Positions 12,669-24,984 of a stretch of DNA of 64,000 bases are shown here, piece after piece. Origin of the DNA: Strigops habroptila (Eukaryota > Chordata > Aves > Psittaciformes > Psittacidae); contig NC_044278.2 in the NCBI RefSeq assembly GCF_004027225.2, forward strand, positions 56,165,743 through 56,229,742. The letters are read 5' to 3'. How positions within the stretch are numbered: the first letter of the stretch is position 1; each line of letters opens with the position of its first letter. Below the pieces are notes generated by a model that saw only the letters and a program-made list of their open reading frames with translations, made no database searches and was not told the DNA's origin. Both the position numbers and the translations under genes were made by a program.

Positions 12669-14613
12669 AGCTGAAATTTCAGAAGGAAGAAGGAAGCTTA
12701 TAAAAGGTGGAAGCAATGACATATAGCCTGGGAGGAATACAGGGACATTGTCCAGGAAGCTAGGCATCAGGACAGGAAAGCTAAGGCCCAATTAGAACTG
12801 AGTCTGGCAAGGGATGTCAAAGATAACACGAAGGGTTCTACAGGTATGCCGCAAACAAAAGACAGACTAGGGATAATGTGGAAGCAATCAGGAGAACTGG
12901 CTACCCTGGATTTGGAGAAGGCTGAGCTTCTCAATGGCTTCTTTGCCTCAGTTTTCACTGGCAAATGCTCTGACCATGCTGCTTCAGTCTTGGAAGGCAG
13001 ATGCAGGGACTGTGAGAATGAAGACCTTAGGCCCAGTGTAGGAAAGAATCAGGTTCGAGATCATCTTAAGAACCTGAATGTGCTCAAGTCCATGGGACCT
13101 GACGAAATCCATCCGCAGGTCCTGAGGGAGCTGGCAAATGAAGTGGCTAAGCCACTGTCCATCATATTTGAAAAATCATGGCAGTCAGGTGAAGTTCCCA
13201 ATGACTGGAAGAAGGGTAATATAACGCCCATTTTCAAGAGAGGGAAAATGGAAGACCCAGGAAACTACAGACCAGTCAGTCTCATCTCTGTGCCTGGCAG
13301 GATCATGGAGCAGATTGTCCTGGAAAGCATGCTAAGGCATATGAAAAACAATGAGGTGGTTGGTGACAGCCAACATGGCCTCACTAAGGGCAAATCCTGC
13401 CTGACCAATTTAATGGCCTTCTATGATGGGGCTACAGAACTGATGGACAAGGGCAAAGCAGTTGACATCATCTACCTGGACTCATGCAAAGTGTTTGACA
13501 CTGTCCCACACAACATCCTTGCCGCTAAACTGGAGAGACGTCAATTTGACGGATGGACCACCTGGTGGATAAAGAATTGGCTCAATGGCCTCATGCAAAG
13601 ACTTGTGGTCAATTGCTCAATGTCCAATGGGACACCGGTAACAAGTGGTGTCCCTCAGGGGTCGGTGTTGGGACTGACCTCGTTCAACATCTTTGTCAGC
13701 GACCTGGACAGTGGGATTGAGTGCGCCCTCAGCAAGTTTGCTGACGACACCAACCTGTGGTGTTCAGTTGATACACTGGAGGGAAGGGATGCCATCCAGA
13801 GGGACCTTGACACACTTGTGAGGTGGGCCAATGCCAACCTCATGAAGTTCAACAAGGCCAAGTGCAAGGTCCTACACCTGGGTCAGGGCAATCCCAGGCA
13901 CTGCTACAGGCTGGGCAGAGAAGAGATTCAGAGCAGCCCTGCGGAGAAGGACATGGGGTGCTGGTTGATGAGAAACTGAACATGAGCCTGCAGTGTTTGC
14001 TTGCAGCCCAGAAAGCCAACCATATCCGGGCTGCATCAAAACAAGCGTGACCAGCACATTGAAGGAGGTGATCCTGCCCCTCTCCTCTCGTGAGACCCCA
14101 CTTGGAGTATTGTGTACAGTTCTGGTGTCCTCAACATAAAAAGGACATGGAGCTGTTCGAGCAAGTCCAGAGGAGGGCCACAAGGATGATAAGGGGGCTG
14201 GAGCACCTCCTGTATGAAGACAGGCTGAAAAAATTGGGGCTGTTCAGCCTGGAGAAGAGGAGGCTGCGTGGAGACCTCCTAGCAGCCTTCCAGTATCTGA
14301 AGGGGGCCTACAAGGATGCTGGAGAGGGACTCTTCATCAAGAGCTGTAGCAATAGGGCAAGAAGTAATGGGTTTAAACTTAAAGAGGGGAAGTTCAGGTG
14401 AGATATAAGGAAGAATTTCTTTACAGTGAGGGTGGTGAGACACTGGAACAGGGTGCCCAAGGTAAATGCTCCATCCCTGGCAGTGTTCAAGGCGAGGCTG
14501 GACAGAGCCTTGGGTGACATCATCTAGTGTGAGGCAACCCTGCCCATGGCAGGGGGGTTGGAAATGGATGATCTTAAGGTCCTTTCCAACCCAAACCATT
14601 CTGTGATTGTATG
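12669..14613 (+). mobile_element. CR1 LINE, 5'-truncated, degraded
   Basis: A CR1 non-LTR retrotransposon copy. It aligns closely over its length with the copy ending at 51294, beginning within the linker just before the reverse transcriptase and running to the CR1 3' end. The tail has the usual 'ccatggcaggggggttgga' block at about 14544, 'cttaaggtcctttccaaccc' and two 8-bp terminal units, attctgtg and attgtatg, at 14598-14613. The 5' truncation is typical of CR1 and removes the whole endonuclease. The left edge is approximate because it merges with an A-rich, G-poor stretch. I see no convincing target-site duplication, as expected for CR1. Several frameshifts and a nonsense codon mark it as dead. 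Confidence 0.93.
12700..14527 (+). pseudogene. Broken CR1 ORF2 (reverse transcriptase part)
   Basis: The longest intact stretch is 12846-13979, about 377 codons. It contains the RT block [14 protein letters not shown], the [13 protein letters not shown] segment, motif A as YLDSCKVFD, the [10 protein letters not shown] block and the catalytic FADD. The frame is lost near 13957, where a run of five G in the copy at 48363-51200 is one base shorter here. It shifts again near 14028 (ccgggctg against cctgggctg) and around 14085. A TGA at 14399-14401 interrupts the C-terminal part. The original stop is the TAG at 14525-14527. It encodes no functional protein and was not a host gene. Confidence 0.9.
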
Positions 14614-17600
14614 AAATTTTCCTTGTGGATTTTTTCCCAGCCAGTTTTATTAATTACACCTTCTCAGCAGGTTAAACCAGCAGACTATTAAAATTGCTGC
14701 AAGGCAGAATAGGTAAGCATCAGCATGGGTTTCAGCCTAGTAAGATTAATGTCCTGCATTCCTCAGAAGACACCACTTTAGCTGTAGCAGCAATTCTTCC
14801 CACTTTTCTTTTAGCTTTCTCTCTCTCGTATCTCAGAACCCTCTATGCAATCAGTTTGCGTCAGGATAAGACTGGATCTTTGTCAAAATCAGTTAAAAGA
14901 CAGACAAGCCAGGGAGGAAAATGAAAATGAAAGCGTTCTGATAAGCGATTCTGACCTTGGTGCGTAAGCTGGGTTATGTTCATTTCGTCAGGTAAACCCT
15001 CAGTACCACTTTCCAGTGCAAGAGCTCAGTGATGTATTGCATGGTGTGATCAAATACTTCTTCCCTGATTCTCAAGCCACTATTTCACCTACAGTCTAGT
15101 GACTGATAGTGGCAGTACTGCCAACGCATCAGTTGTAAGCAGACCTCTCCTCTTCTCTAGCCTTCCTATTGTTGCCTCGTCTTCTGTATCTCTATTAGTA
15201 CTGACAGTGATGAAAAATTTTGTTCCAAAATTTTGAGTGGCTCTTAATTCCACGCCCACTGCCTTCAACAATTTCTGTACTTTAACAAAGGCTGAGTGTG
15301 CTCTGTTCCAGCTCCTTCTGAAAGGAGATGATGGGTGTGTCTACATAGCATTTTAGTGCAGATCATGACTGTGCTTCTGAAGTGAATCATTTGATCATTC
15401 CCACTTACTGTGCTTTGGTTCACATCTCAGAGCAGTCTCAGAGTACATGAAATTGGTTCCTTTCATATGAAACTAAGGTGGAAAATACACCCCAGCAGCA
15501 CACCGAATGTGGTCCAACTGCTAACAAGCATATAGTCTATGGCAACAGATTAGAACTTTTTTCTAAGGGGAAGAAAATTTCCAAAATGTGTATGGTGTGG
15601 ATATCATGTCCTCAGCAGCAGCAGTTCTGTTCTACAGACCAGCCTGGATGCTTGCTAACCCAGGCATAGCTGATGAATCAATTGTAGCACCATGCAGCAC
15701 AGGACTTCTTTCACGTGTAGGCTTCCACGTGTATCTGCATCAGCCCAAGGACAACCATTTTGCTTCTTCACACATAATGTTTGCTTTTGCAGTTTAGACT
15801 TAGCCATTTTTGAATGGCAATGCTAAGGAAGAGGAGAATTTGACCAGGAGCAGAGATCTTAACTGTCCAGTGGCCCAGAAGCTAGAACCGGCATTTAGAA
15901 TTTCTACTACTATTTCTACTACTATTCTTTTGGAATTCACCAAAGTAGTAGAAATGGTGATGAATTCTAGCATCTGAACAACAGCATTTGAAATCTCATC
16001 TTTCACAGGAATAATTTTAGCGGGACAGAAAGACTGTAGGTTGGAAAAGAGCAAGAGTCAGAATTAGCAAAGATGAAGGCATGTAAGGGGAGCAGAGAAT
16101 TGGGTTCCATCCCTTACGCCGCTGAATGTTGATTTATTTTATCCAGAAATTAACTGATGAATTACTGGATTATTTACAAATAACAATACTTCACCAATAA
16201 GAGCCAAACCACTAGGCCACACTTTCCCTCTCTCCCTTACTTAACTATCTGTTGAGAAGTGGAACATTTCAAACAATAGAGATGAAAACCTTACCCCGAG
16301 GTTCTCTAGTCTGAGCTGATCTCAGGAGGTATATCCTTGGGATTTTCTCAGATGGAGAACCTGTATGTTCTGACTAGGTGCTTTGCTTTAGTGAATAGAA
16401 GTTCACAGACTCCTTCCTGCCATGCCTTGAAATAACCTGTTTGCTTTTTGAAAGGAGACCCTAGTTCCAGGTGAAAATTCAGGGTGGCCAATTTGGGGGC
16501 AGTACAAGGAGTCTATTTCTGTGCCCACTTTTATTTTCCTATTGGCCACATTAAATAGCTCCCCAAAAGTCTTTGCTTGTATTATTTCCTATTTACAGTA
16601 TTATTAGTGTTATCTCAGTAATAGCAGTATTATAGTTATTTATAGTCATTAGAGGAGTATTTATACTCTGCTCTGTGCAGGGCTTTGCTGGATCTTACCT
16701 TCAGACTGTTGCCACAGAAGCTTTGTTCTGAGTCTTTCCTACAGACAAAACCCATTTTCACTGTAAATGCCACATCACTGAGAAGTCGAGATGATTTTTA
16801 TCTTTCGTGAAATTAATCGATCATTTATAATTGTTAATGTCTTTCAGTTACTGCTAAGCTTAACTGAATCCAGAGTCTAAAGGAACAAATGCTCCATAAC
16901 CCCCTAACTGCTTTCTTGTCCCATCAGCTCCAACCTGGATTAACTTTAAACTATCCACAAGTAAATGGAAATGATTGCTCTGAAAGATCAAGAAGACAAA
17001 TACTTAAATGTAGTGATAAATGTGACTGACTCTACAGCACTGTTGATTCATTCCTACCTCAGATGTGTTTTCAAAGTACCAGGATAGCATGTTAATCAGA
17101 AATAGTGCTCTCTAAAATATTTTATTTCTGTTATAAAACCGACAATCTATTTAAGAAAAGTTATTAGTGCTTAAATGCACTTTTAAACCGCCTTAAGTTC
17201 TTCATAAGAAATATTTTCTTCAGTGTTAATACTTTCTTTCAGCACTTAGGAGGAAAGAACTGAGTTGGTACCTTTCCCTAAACTCACTTTTTCTGAAGTC
17301 TGTGAAAGAACTAGTCTTCAATAATGCCCATCCATAAAATAAATCATGATCAAAGGCCCTAAAATAACATATATATATATATATTTATAGTTTGACTTTT
17401 TGGTTTTGATCCCTTGAGTCATGTATGCTTCATGTCACAATTCTCAAGCTTTCACCGTAAGCCTTATTAGTTTTTAAATGTAGCTAATATTTTCACTTAC
17501 TTTATAATCATAGTAATTATGGCACTATTAAAAAATCCAAATATTGCGAGACTTAAAATGAAATCACAAGACTTGGCAACACTAGTTTCTTTACATTTTT

Positions 17601-18479
17601 CGTCATTGCCTATTTTTATATTAGGGTTTTATGTTAGGGGTTTTTATTAAATATTAGGGTTTTATATTATTCTCATAACTGAGCCTGCTCCTTCTTTTAT
17701 TTGGAGCTTTATTATTATCTGCAACAGCAACAAGACCAGGACATATGCCACGGGTTGCACTTGTCTTTCTTTTCAAGAGTTTGTTGAGAAGCAAAAAGCC
17801 AGCCATGTTTTCTCAACTGTACACAGCACTACAGTGTTCCTCAACTGTCCATCCTTTTCCTAGCAGTTTCTCTAAGGGAAGAGTGTTGGTAGAAGGCAAA
17901 ACAGGTGGTAAGAGAAGAAGGAAGGCAAAAAGGACATTGCTTTTCTCCCTTGGCTAATGGAATGCTGTGCTCTGTCATGGACCAGTGGCCAGCAACTCCA
18001 ATGTAACCACAATCAGGAGTTGTCTAAGGCCATGTTTTTACACCGTTGGTAGAGCGTACTGAAGAGGTCTGGCATTGAGAAGGCACTTGCTCTTGAACCA
18101 AAGGCAATACAGCCAAGTCAGCATGCTTCTGTTTCCATGCCAATTAATCCTGCTGAAAGGACTAATTAACCTGGAAGGAAGTTCACAATAATAACCACTG
18201 TGCTGTCTCCACCCTGACCAACATTTTACACAAAGTTAAGAGCACCCAGAAGCTCACAGGCAACACATCAGCGAGCCAACAGCTTTCACCGTGCATCCCT
18301 TTGGCATCAGTGCAGCTTCCCTTAATCACTGCCCTGCATAACAAGCCTGGCTAGGCACACTTTAAAGCCAGTGGAGGTTTTGCCTGGCAAAACACAATGA
18401 TCTAGGTCTGTGTTGATGGCATCCTCACAGGCACAATTGAAGGGAGCCTCGGGCCCAGTACTGTACATGCACACCACGC
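14614..18479. other. GABRB3 upstream flank, no gene seen
   Basis: Non-coding DNA between the CR1 copy and the CpG island. Small-scale repeats only: a tandem pair of a tttctactacta-like unit at about 15900-15925, an (AT)8 microsatellite at 17369-17384 and three TTAGGG hexamers within 17621-17659. Frames here are short and unrecognised. Base composition begins to rise in GC after about 18400. Confidence 0.6.
17369..17384. repeat. (AT)8 dinucleotide microsatellite
   Basis: Sixteen bases of perfect alternating AT, directly visible, 1.9 kb upstream of the GABRB3 start codon. Confidence 0.9.
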
Positions 18480-18896
18480 ATGGTGGCACAGACGCTCCCT
18501 GGCCCTGTGCGGTCCGGGGCAGGGCTCCCAGCCCAGCTCCCTCTCCTGCCTCAGCGGCCTCCCCCCACGCACCGCTCCCTGGGACAGGTGGGCGCAGTGG
18601 CCCCGCACGGCGCAGGCCGAGGGGCAGGGGAGGGCGGCCCGGCTCCATGGGGGTCCCACCGCAAGGATCCCCTCACCCTCCCGAAAAGCAGGAGCCGGCC
18701 GCGGTGAGGGGGCTGCGAGGGGGCACCCCCGCCCCGGGGCGGGTGCCGCAGGGCCGGTGCAGTGGCCGGCGGGGCGGGTGTGCCCCAAGGCGGTGCCGGG
18801 AGAGCCACCGCCCGCTGCTGCCGGCCCGGCCCCGGCAAGCCCTGCTGCCCACGGCGCCCGTCCTCGGGCTGTCCGCCGGGAGGGACGGCGGCGGCG

Positions 18897-18941
18897 CCCT
18901 CCCTCCCTCTCCTCCTCTTCCCTCCCCTCCCCTCCCTTCCC
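18897..18941. repeat. 45-nt pure pyrimidine tract (CCCTCC type)
   Basis: An uninterrupted C/T run built of ccctcc and cccctcc units, about 325 nt upstream of the GABRB3 start codon. The opposite strand is an all-purine G-rich run able to form a quadruplex or triplex structure and to bind Sp/KLF or MAZ-like factors; those binding roles are inferred from general knowledge. Confidence 0.8.
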
Positions 18942-19114
18942 GGCTGGCGGGAAGGCAGCTGAGCGGGCGGCGGCGTACGAGGACAGCGGGCGCTGGGGAG
19001 GCAGGCGGCCGGGCTCCGGCGGAGGGCGGCTTCCTCCGGGGCTCGGCGGCGTCCGGCCGGGGGGAGGGCGCAGCCGGGTGCCCGGGCGATTCCCGCGGGC
19101 CGGGCAGCGGCATT

Positions 19115-19175
19115 GGGGCAGGGGGTGGGGGATTTTTATTTGGGGGGGGAACGGCGAAGTGGGGGGAGAACGGGG
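19115..19175 (+). promoter_or_regulatory. GABRB3: G-run cluster, potential G-quadruplex before the start codon
   Basis: Runs of 4, 5, 5, 8, 6 and 4 guanines occur on the sense strand within 61 nt, the first three separated by only 1-2 nt and the fourth by a 10-nt AT-rich loop. The cluster ends 90 nt before the GABRB3 ATG, so it is in the core promoter or, if transcribed, in the 5' UTR. A structure here could affect transcription or translation; that effect is inference. Confidence 0.65.
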
Positions 19176-19265
19176 ACTGCCGCCTCCGCCTCTTCCTCAG
19201 CGGCAGCGGGGCAGCCGGATCGCGGTGGCGGCTGCTGCTGCGCGGAGGGAGCGCGGAGCGGAGGG

Positions 19266-19345
19266 ATGTGGGGCTTTGGAGGAGGCAGGATCTTCGCGAT
19301 CTTCTCCGCTCCCGTCCTGGTGGCCGTGGTCTGCTGCGCCCAGAG
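19266..19345 (+). CDS. GABRB3: GABRB3 exon 1: signal peptide of GABA-A receptor beta-3
   Basis: Encodes residues 1-26 plus two bases of codon 27. The peptide begins [20 protein letters not shown] and continues VVCCAQ, which closely matches the mammalian beta-3 exon 1 signal peptide as I know it and is distinct from beta-1 and beta-2. It has a short N-terminal region with one arginine, then a hydrophobic core ending in small residues, and is expected to be cleaved near residue 25 so that the subunit enters the ER. The ATG is the first since 18649 and has G at -3. The exon ends AG and is followed by the donor gtagga at 19346. Intron 1 is only 147 bp (19346-19492). Beta-3 assembles with alpha and gamma subunits into the pentameric GABA-gated chloride channel of neurons. 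Confidence 0.96.
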
Positions 19346-19492
19346 GTAGGAGCCAGCTTGCCCCGGCGGCTCGGGGTGCGTTTCGGCAGGGGAACAAGCT
19401 GATGCTCCCCGCTCCCGCCGTCGCCACCGACCCCCCGCGCCCCGTCCTCTGCTACTCCCGCCCGACACGCCCTGTCTCTCTCGCCCCCACAG

Positions 19493-19584
19493 TGTGAACG
19501 ATCCCGGCAACATGTCCTTCGTGAAAGAAACTGTGGATAAATTGTTGAAGGGCTACGACATCCGCCTCCGGCCGGATTTCGGAG
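19493..19584 (+). CDS. GABRB3: GABRB3 exon 2: mature N-terminus of beta-3
   Basis: The acceptor cgcccccacag ends at 19492. The exon is 92 nt, the size I recall for exon 2 of beta subunits. It completes Ser27 and encodes residues 28-57 plus one base: [20 protein letters not shown] followed by [10 protein letters not shown]. This is the start of the extracellular Cys-loop receptor domain, with the N-terminal alpha helix and the family signature YD-RLRP. An N-glycosylation sequon, Asn33-Met-Ser, is intact. FVKETVDK with NDPGN distinguishes beta-3 from beta-2 (SLVKETVDR) and beta-1 (SYVKETVDR). The donor is gtgagt at 19585. Intron 2 is 159 bp (19585-19743). Confidence 0.97.
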
Positions 19585-19724
19585 GTGAGTCGCCCTGTCC
19601 GGGCTCACCGCTCGCAGCATCCCCCATCCCCTCCCGCTCTCCCTGGGACCGCCGCCGCTCTCTCACGGCGGCCCCGGCTCCCGCGGCCCCTCTCGCCTCC
19701 AGGTCGCGGAGCGGCGGCGGGTAA

Positions 19725-19943
<219 letters not shown>

Positions 19944-21251
19944 TGAAAACTTTATTTCCTCGGCGACGCGCTTTCCCCTTCCCCCCTTTCCCCTTTCGTT
20001 GCCGCGGGTGTGCGCGGTCCGGCCCAACCCGGGGGTGCCGGGCCGCCTGACACCCCCCTCTTCTTCCTCCTCTCGTTCTTTCTTCCGGAGCTAGCTGGGG
20101 CTCCGCCGGGCCGCTGGCACCTGCCGCGGTCTCGCAGCCGGCGGGACGCGGAGCGGAGCGGGCTGGCGGCGGCGGTCGCAGGGTTCTCAGGGCAGGCGGC
20201 ATCAGTACTGTCCGCATCATCCCGCTCCTTGGGCGGTTCAGGGGGCAAAAAGCCCACCAAGCCAGCTTGTCGGTGGATAAACTCTAACATGTGTGAGCGT
20301 GTTAATTATTGTCTACGGCAGGCGCGATTGCCTGTGGACTTCGGAGGAATTGTAATTTTGCTTCGCGAAGTGATGCTGTTCGGGGCTGCCGGGTTCGCTG
20401 AGAAGGGAGGTGTTTGTGTGTGTCTGCGGTTCGGTCCCCCCGTCTGTGTAGTTCGGTGATTTGAGGTTAGCAGCTAGAATTGCTGTTTCTTGTTCTAGTC
20501 CTGAATCTGACGTGGATTTTTCATGTTCCTGAGCAAATTACTCCTTCCCTCTGTATCTCAGATTTTTTCTTCTATTCTTCGTTTTGCAAACCTGAGGTAA
20601 AAAGACCAGCCTACTCTGCAGTGCTGTAGTTACATTCATGGCATTAAAAGTAATAATCTGCACGTTTGGAAGCTGAGCCCTCTTTCAGTAAATATGACAC
20701 TAACACTGCACTACCCCTCCTTCAGTGCAGTGTTGCAGTGTTACAAGCTGGCATAGCTTGGCTTTATACATGATCCATGTATTTTCATTAATCCTGCCCC
20801 TTCTGTCTCCCACTGTACCCAAAATTCTGAGATAGAAACTTCTGTTCTACTTCCACTCTTTTAAAAAATGGTTTTAACAGAGATACCTGTTACCTGCTTG
20901 CAGTTAAAAGTGCCACCAACATCTGCCTCTCTACTCATTCAGGAGGGACAAACAAGACAGTTCTTACTTAAAAGAGTTTATTTTAGGCTTCCTGCAGATT
21001 CAGGTAGCTGTAGGGACACCTCGTGTATTCCACAGACTTTTCTGTATCAGTAGGACTGCTTCTCAGAAAGATGGAAGCTGAGTCTTTGAAGGGTAATTGA
21101 AAAGTCTGACTTCAATATCCCCACTGCCACCTTCCCCACCTTTGGCTATGCTCCAGACTTAGGGAAGCACTACACTGCACATTAAATTAATATATAACAC
21201 TTTGTGTATGTGAAGTGCAATAAATATCAGAGAAAGGCAGACTGAGACCAG

Positions 21252-21316
21252 AAAAAAAAAGGGGGGGGATGTATCCTGCATTTTGTGGCCTTTTTTCTCC
21301 CCCCCCCCCCCCCCCC
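21252..21316. repeat. Paired A9G8 and C18 homopolymers
   Basis: A9 then G8 at 21252-21268, then about 30 nt later T6 at 21291-21296 and a pure C18 run at 21299-21316. The G and C runs can base-pair as a short hairpin, and the C run is prone to slippage and assembly error. Confidence 0.9.
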
Positions 21317-24300
21317 AGCTGTGGGAAAGCCTGTTAGGTTTAAATAACAACTTGCCCAACACACTATAGCAGGGCTATAAGGAAAAGTAAGTAATTACAC
21401 TACTTGTGGTGTTGCTGGACTGAGTAATTAGATCTTGAATGATACAGGAGCTCCTCAAGAGGATGGGTGCCATCCCTTTCCCCCAGACAGTGAGACAGTG
21501 TACCAGTTGCTGAATTTTCTAGCAGCCCCACAAGTAAGTGTTTGCTGTTTTCCGTTAGTTGGCAGAGCTGTAAAGAAGTGGGTTTTCCCATGCCTTCTCA
21601 TGGCGCGGTGCAAAGTCTGAAGAATATAAATATAGATCTTGCAACAGAAACAAATACGTGTTTCTGAAGGGAGATGCTAAAGTAGTGTTGCAAAACATGG
21701 ATTAATTTGCTTCAGGAAAAAAAGAGTAGAAAGGGCTTCTGGTTCTTGAACACCTTACTACAACTGGAGTTTCAGCTGAACTTGTGTCTTCTCCCTCTGA
21801 AAGAAGTAATCTTTGACTAAGCACAAGTACTGCCCAAGTTGATTACTTCCACTTATTTTAGGTAACTTCGTACTGATCTGCAGATTCTTGAGTAAATATC
21901 AAGAAACAGTGAATAAGAATGATCAGAAGGAGCTTTTCAAGATTACTGAAGAAATAGTAATATAGTGGTAGTAATGATAGTAATGTGGAGGTGGGAAAAA
22001 AGGTCACAGTTTGAAGACCTGAGGCATAGCTGTTGAACTTAATGCTAGTTACCAACTAAACTTTTAATCTTTGGCATATTATTTCATTTAATTCCAAGCA
22101 GATATTGCGAGCATTGACCTTTAGCCTCATCAACTATTGAAATGTCTTACAAGAATTTCTCTCTATGAACTGTGATAGTATGGACATTAATTCCTTTGAT
22201 TTAAATCTAGACATTTGTGTAACCTTTTATAAATTATCTTGTTAAAATTCATCTCTATGTTAAAAAGAAAATAACCAGAGAATTAACATTCTTCAATGTT
22301 ATGAATATAAATAAAAAGTTATTACAGCAAGTTTTATTATACTGCCTTCTAGGCAGCCTGTAATAGCTTTCAGTGATATGATGGCAATTCTTTGTAACAA
22401 GAATGACGGCTTGTATCATACTCTTTTCTATTCTTAATCAAACTGTAGGCTTGTATATAATGTGTTCCTCTATGAATCTTCAGTTACTAGTTCCTCATCT
22501 GGCTTTCCAGTACTTCAAAAATTTGTGTATTTTTAGTATTTCTGTTAAAAATTATTAAAAATCTTTTGGCCCTCTTACATCTAGGCTACCTGTAGCTATT
22601 TTTTAGAATAGACTTATTGAATAGTAATGTATCTCTTCCTCAGATTACATGGAACAGTTAACATTTTTCTTTACTTTTGATGATGAAATGCTAAGCTGGA
22701 TCAGGAGGAGTGATGCAAGTATGAGGACTGCACAGCATGAAATTGTTTTACTGAAAAGTTTTATGTAAGCGGTTTCTATTTGATCTCATAACCTCTTGAA
22801 AATATTGAGTAGCTTTATTGAAATTGTTACTCTGCTATACTATTTACATCATACTGAAAATACTAAACATTTATTAAGTAAAAATACTATGATGTTTATA
22901 CTTTGAGTTATGGTAGCAAGAATGAATTAATGAAGTTGCATCTAAGAAGTGCATTGTTCAAGGAAGGGCTGCAGTCTGTTAACGTTCTGTACAAATACAA
23001 ATTTATACATAGGTGTATCTCCACATGTGCTTTATTTCCCTGCTTTACCTGTGCATGTTTTCCCATTATTATTTGCCTATCTCACAAATTATACCTGTAA
23101 TTTGGTACTTAAGTACCTACCTATTTTTGTGCATACTTCCAATAATTGCATTTAAAACTGCTATAACATGTGCATCTCCAAGCAAAACACTAATCAATAA
23201 TGACAGACGTAATACTGAGAAAATACTATAGGTCATCTTACAAATAAAGAGAATGAAGGATTACTGTTGTCTGATTTCAATAATTTAGCGTTGTAATTTA
23301 TGATTTTACATGATTTGGGTTGATTGTGTTCTGTACTTTCTGTGTTTTAGAGGTATGTTTTGCTTAGATGATGTAAATTGAAAAAGGAATGGTTCTTGTG
23401 CTTTCTACTAGTCTGTCAGCTTATTTCTGATCAGACAATATCCACAGTTTGTGATTTTTTAATAATCTGATTCTTGTTCAACATTTGGTCTGTGAATCAA
23501 ATGCATTAGTTCCAGGCATATAATTTTGAAGAACCCAAATACTCCTGTAGCTTTTTATCCTTAGGAAGTTAAATAATCCATACACTGAATCTCCAAACAA
23601 CCTCCTTTTTAAACTTATTGTTATAGCTGGAAGACTAAGGTGCTGTGCTTCCATTTTGCAGTCATTTTAGAATGTTTTATAGTTCATGGAAGGTAATGCT
23701 ATAAAGTGGATAGAAAAAACAAGGGGATCAGTGCAAATATGAACCTTTCTCCTTAGATATAATGTTTTGCAGAGAATAGTATGATCTCCTGTAAGACAGG
23801 AAACTTGTGCTACTGCTCTCTGAAGTGCTGCCTACATTCTGTTTGTGTATAGAGGAGACTTCAGAGCTGCTCATCCTGGGTTTTTCAGGCTCTAATTTCA
23901 ATAAAATTAAACCAGCAAAACCCAGGAGGCATCATTGGCTATATAGTCATCCTGCTGTTTTGAAAATACTGTACACAGAAAATTAGTTTGACATAAAGTC
24001 AGACCATAAAACTTAGGAGTTGTTATTTCTGAAAAAGATGTAATCTGTTATATGCTAACACTGTAATTTTTTATTTTTACATATGTTCCATTATAAAACT
24101 GCAAGTACGCATATGGACTTCATTGTGTGCCTGCTGATTTTCAAAGCAATTTTGACATCTTTCTGACAAACTGTGTTTTATTTGCTGCTCTAAGGTCAAC
24201 TGAGCTACTCACTGTGGGCAGATATCATCTACTATTCCTTAGGTAGCAATGCATAAATAATTACTTTTAGGTGAATTAATTCATACTTCACCTGAAGTAC

Positions 24301-24984
24301 TGAAGGTGCAGAATCTTCTCACATCTCACTTTAGATGTGTAAAAAATGGGGTGGGATTCAGTTTATGTAAATTGAGATGTGTGCAACTAGATGACCAAAT
24401 GAGAGCTGGATTGCTAAATTCTACAACCGCAGCTAATGGAGATCTAGAACAGAATGTGGTGGCTTGGGCAAAGGTGTCTACTGTCATTTTTGTTTCATGG
24501 TGTCATATGTGCCCTCCAATTTCCAGTCCAGGTTGTCACAGATCTCTTTCAAGTCCTCTGTCATGCCTGTGTGCTCAGTGCATGTGTTAGGCATGACATG
24601 AACTCCTGAAGTTTAAACAACTGACTCTTACTCTTGTCAGTACAGGTGGTGGAGTCCAGAGAGCTATTTATCTTAAAATAAAGAAGACACTTTAATAGTG
24701 CTTCTTAGATATTTTAGGTGCCTCAAGGTATCCTGTTTGGACTCCAGCTGCCTCTCCAAAAGGGTAGGGTACTCTCCTAGATACTGTGCTGTACCTGTTA
24801 GCCATATGCAGCGGTCTTGCATAATCTAGGAAATCCAGAATGGCACCAGACACCCTTCCTTAGGTAAGTGGGTAAGTAAGTGAATTGTTCTCTAGATTTC
24901 TGGCCAAAGCTCATCCTCCAGGCTCCCTCTGGAATCAGGAGAAGGAGGCAGGCACTAGTTTGTAAGAGGTATCATAGACATTAT

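Noticed and set aside
17621..17659. Three TTAGGG hexamers as an interstitial telomeric repeat
   Set aside because: The hexamers are not in tandem and sit within a T-rich stretch with a local duplication of attagggtttta; chance is enough.
1..18480. Exons of a divergent GABRA5
   Set aside because: Expected somewhere upstream from conserved gene order, but no segment on the minus strand resembles GABRA5 coding sequence. Its non-coding first exons cannot be recognised from sequence alone.
18480..18590. Possible alternative first exon of GABRB3 (exon 1a, with a different signal peptide) ending at a caggtg donor near 18588
   Set aside because: The frame through it is not hydrophobic and its phase does not fit exon 2. 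I could not find a signal-peptide-like exon 1a anywhere in the island.
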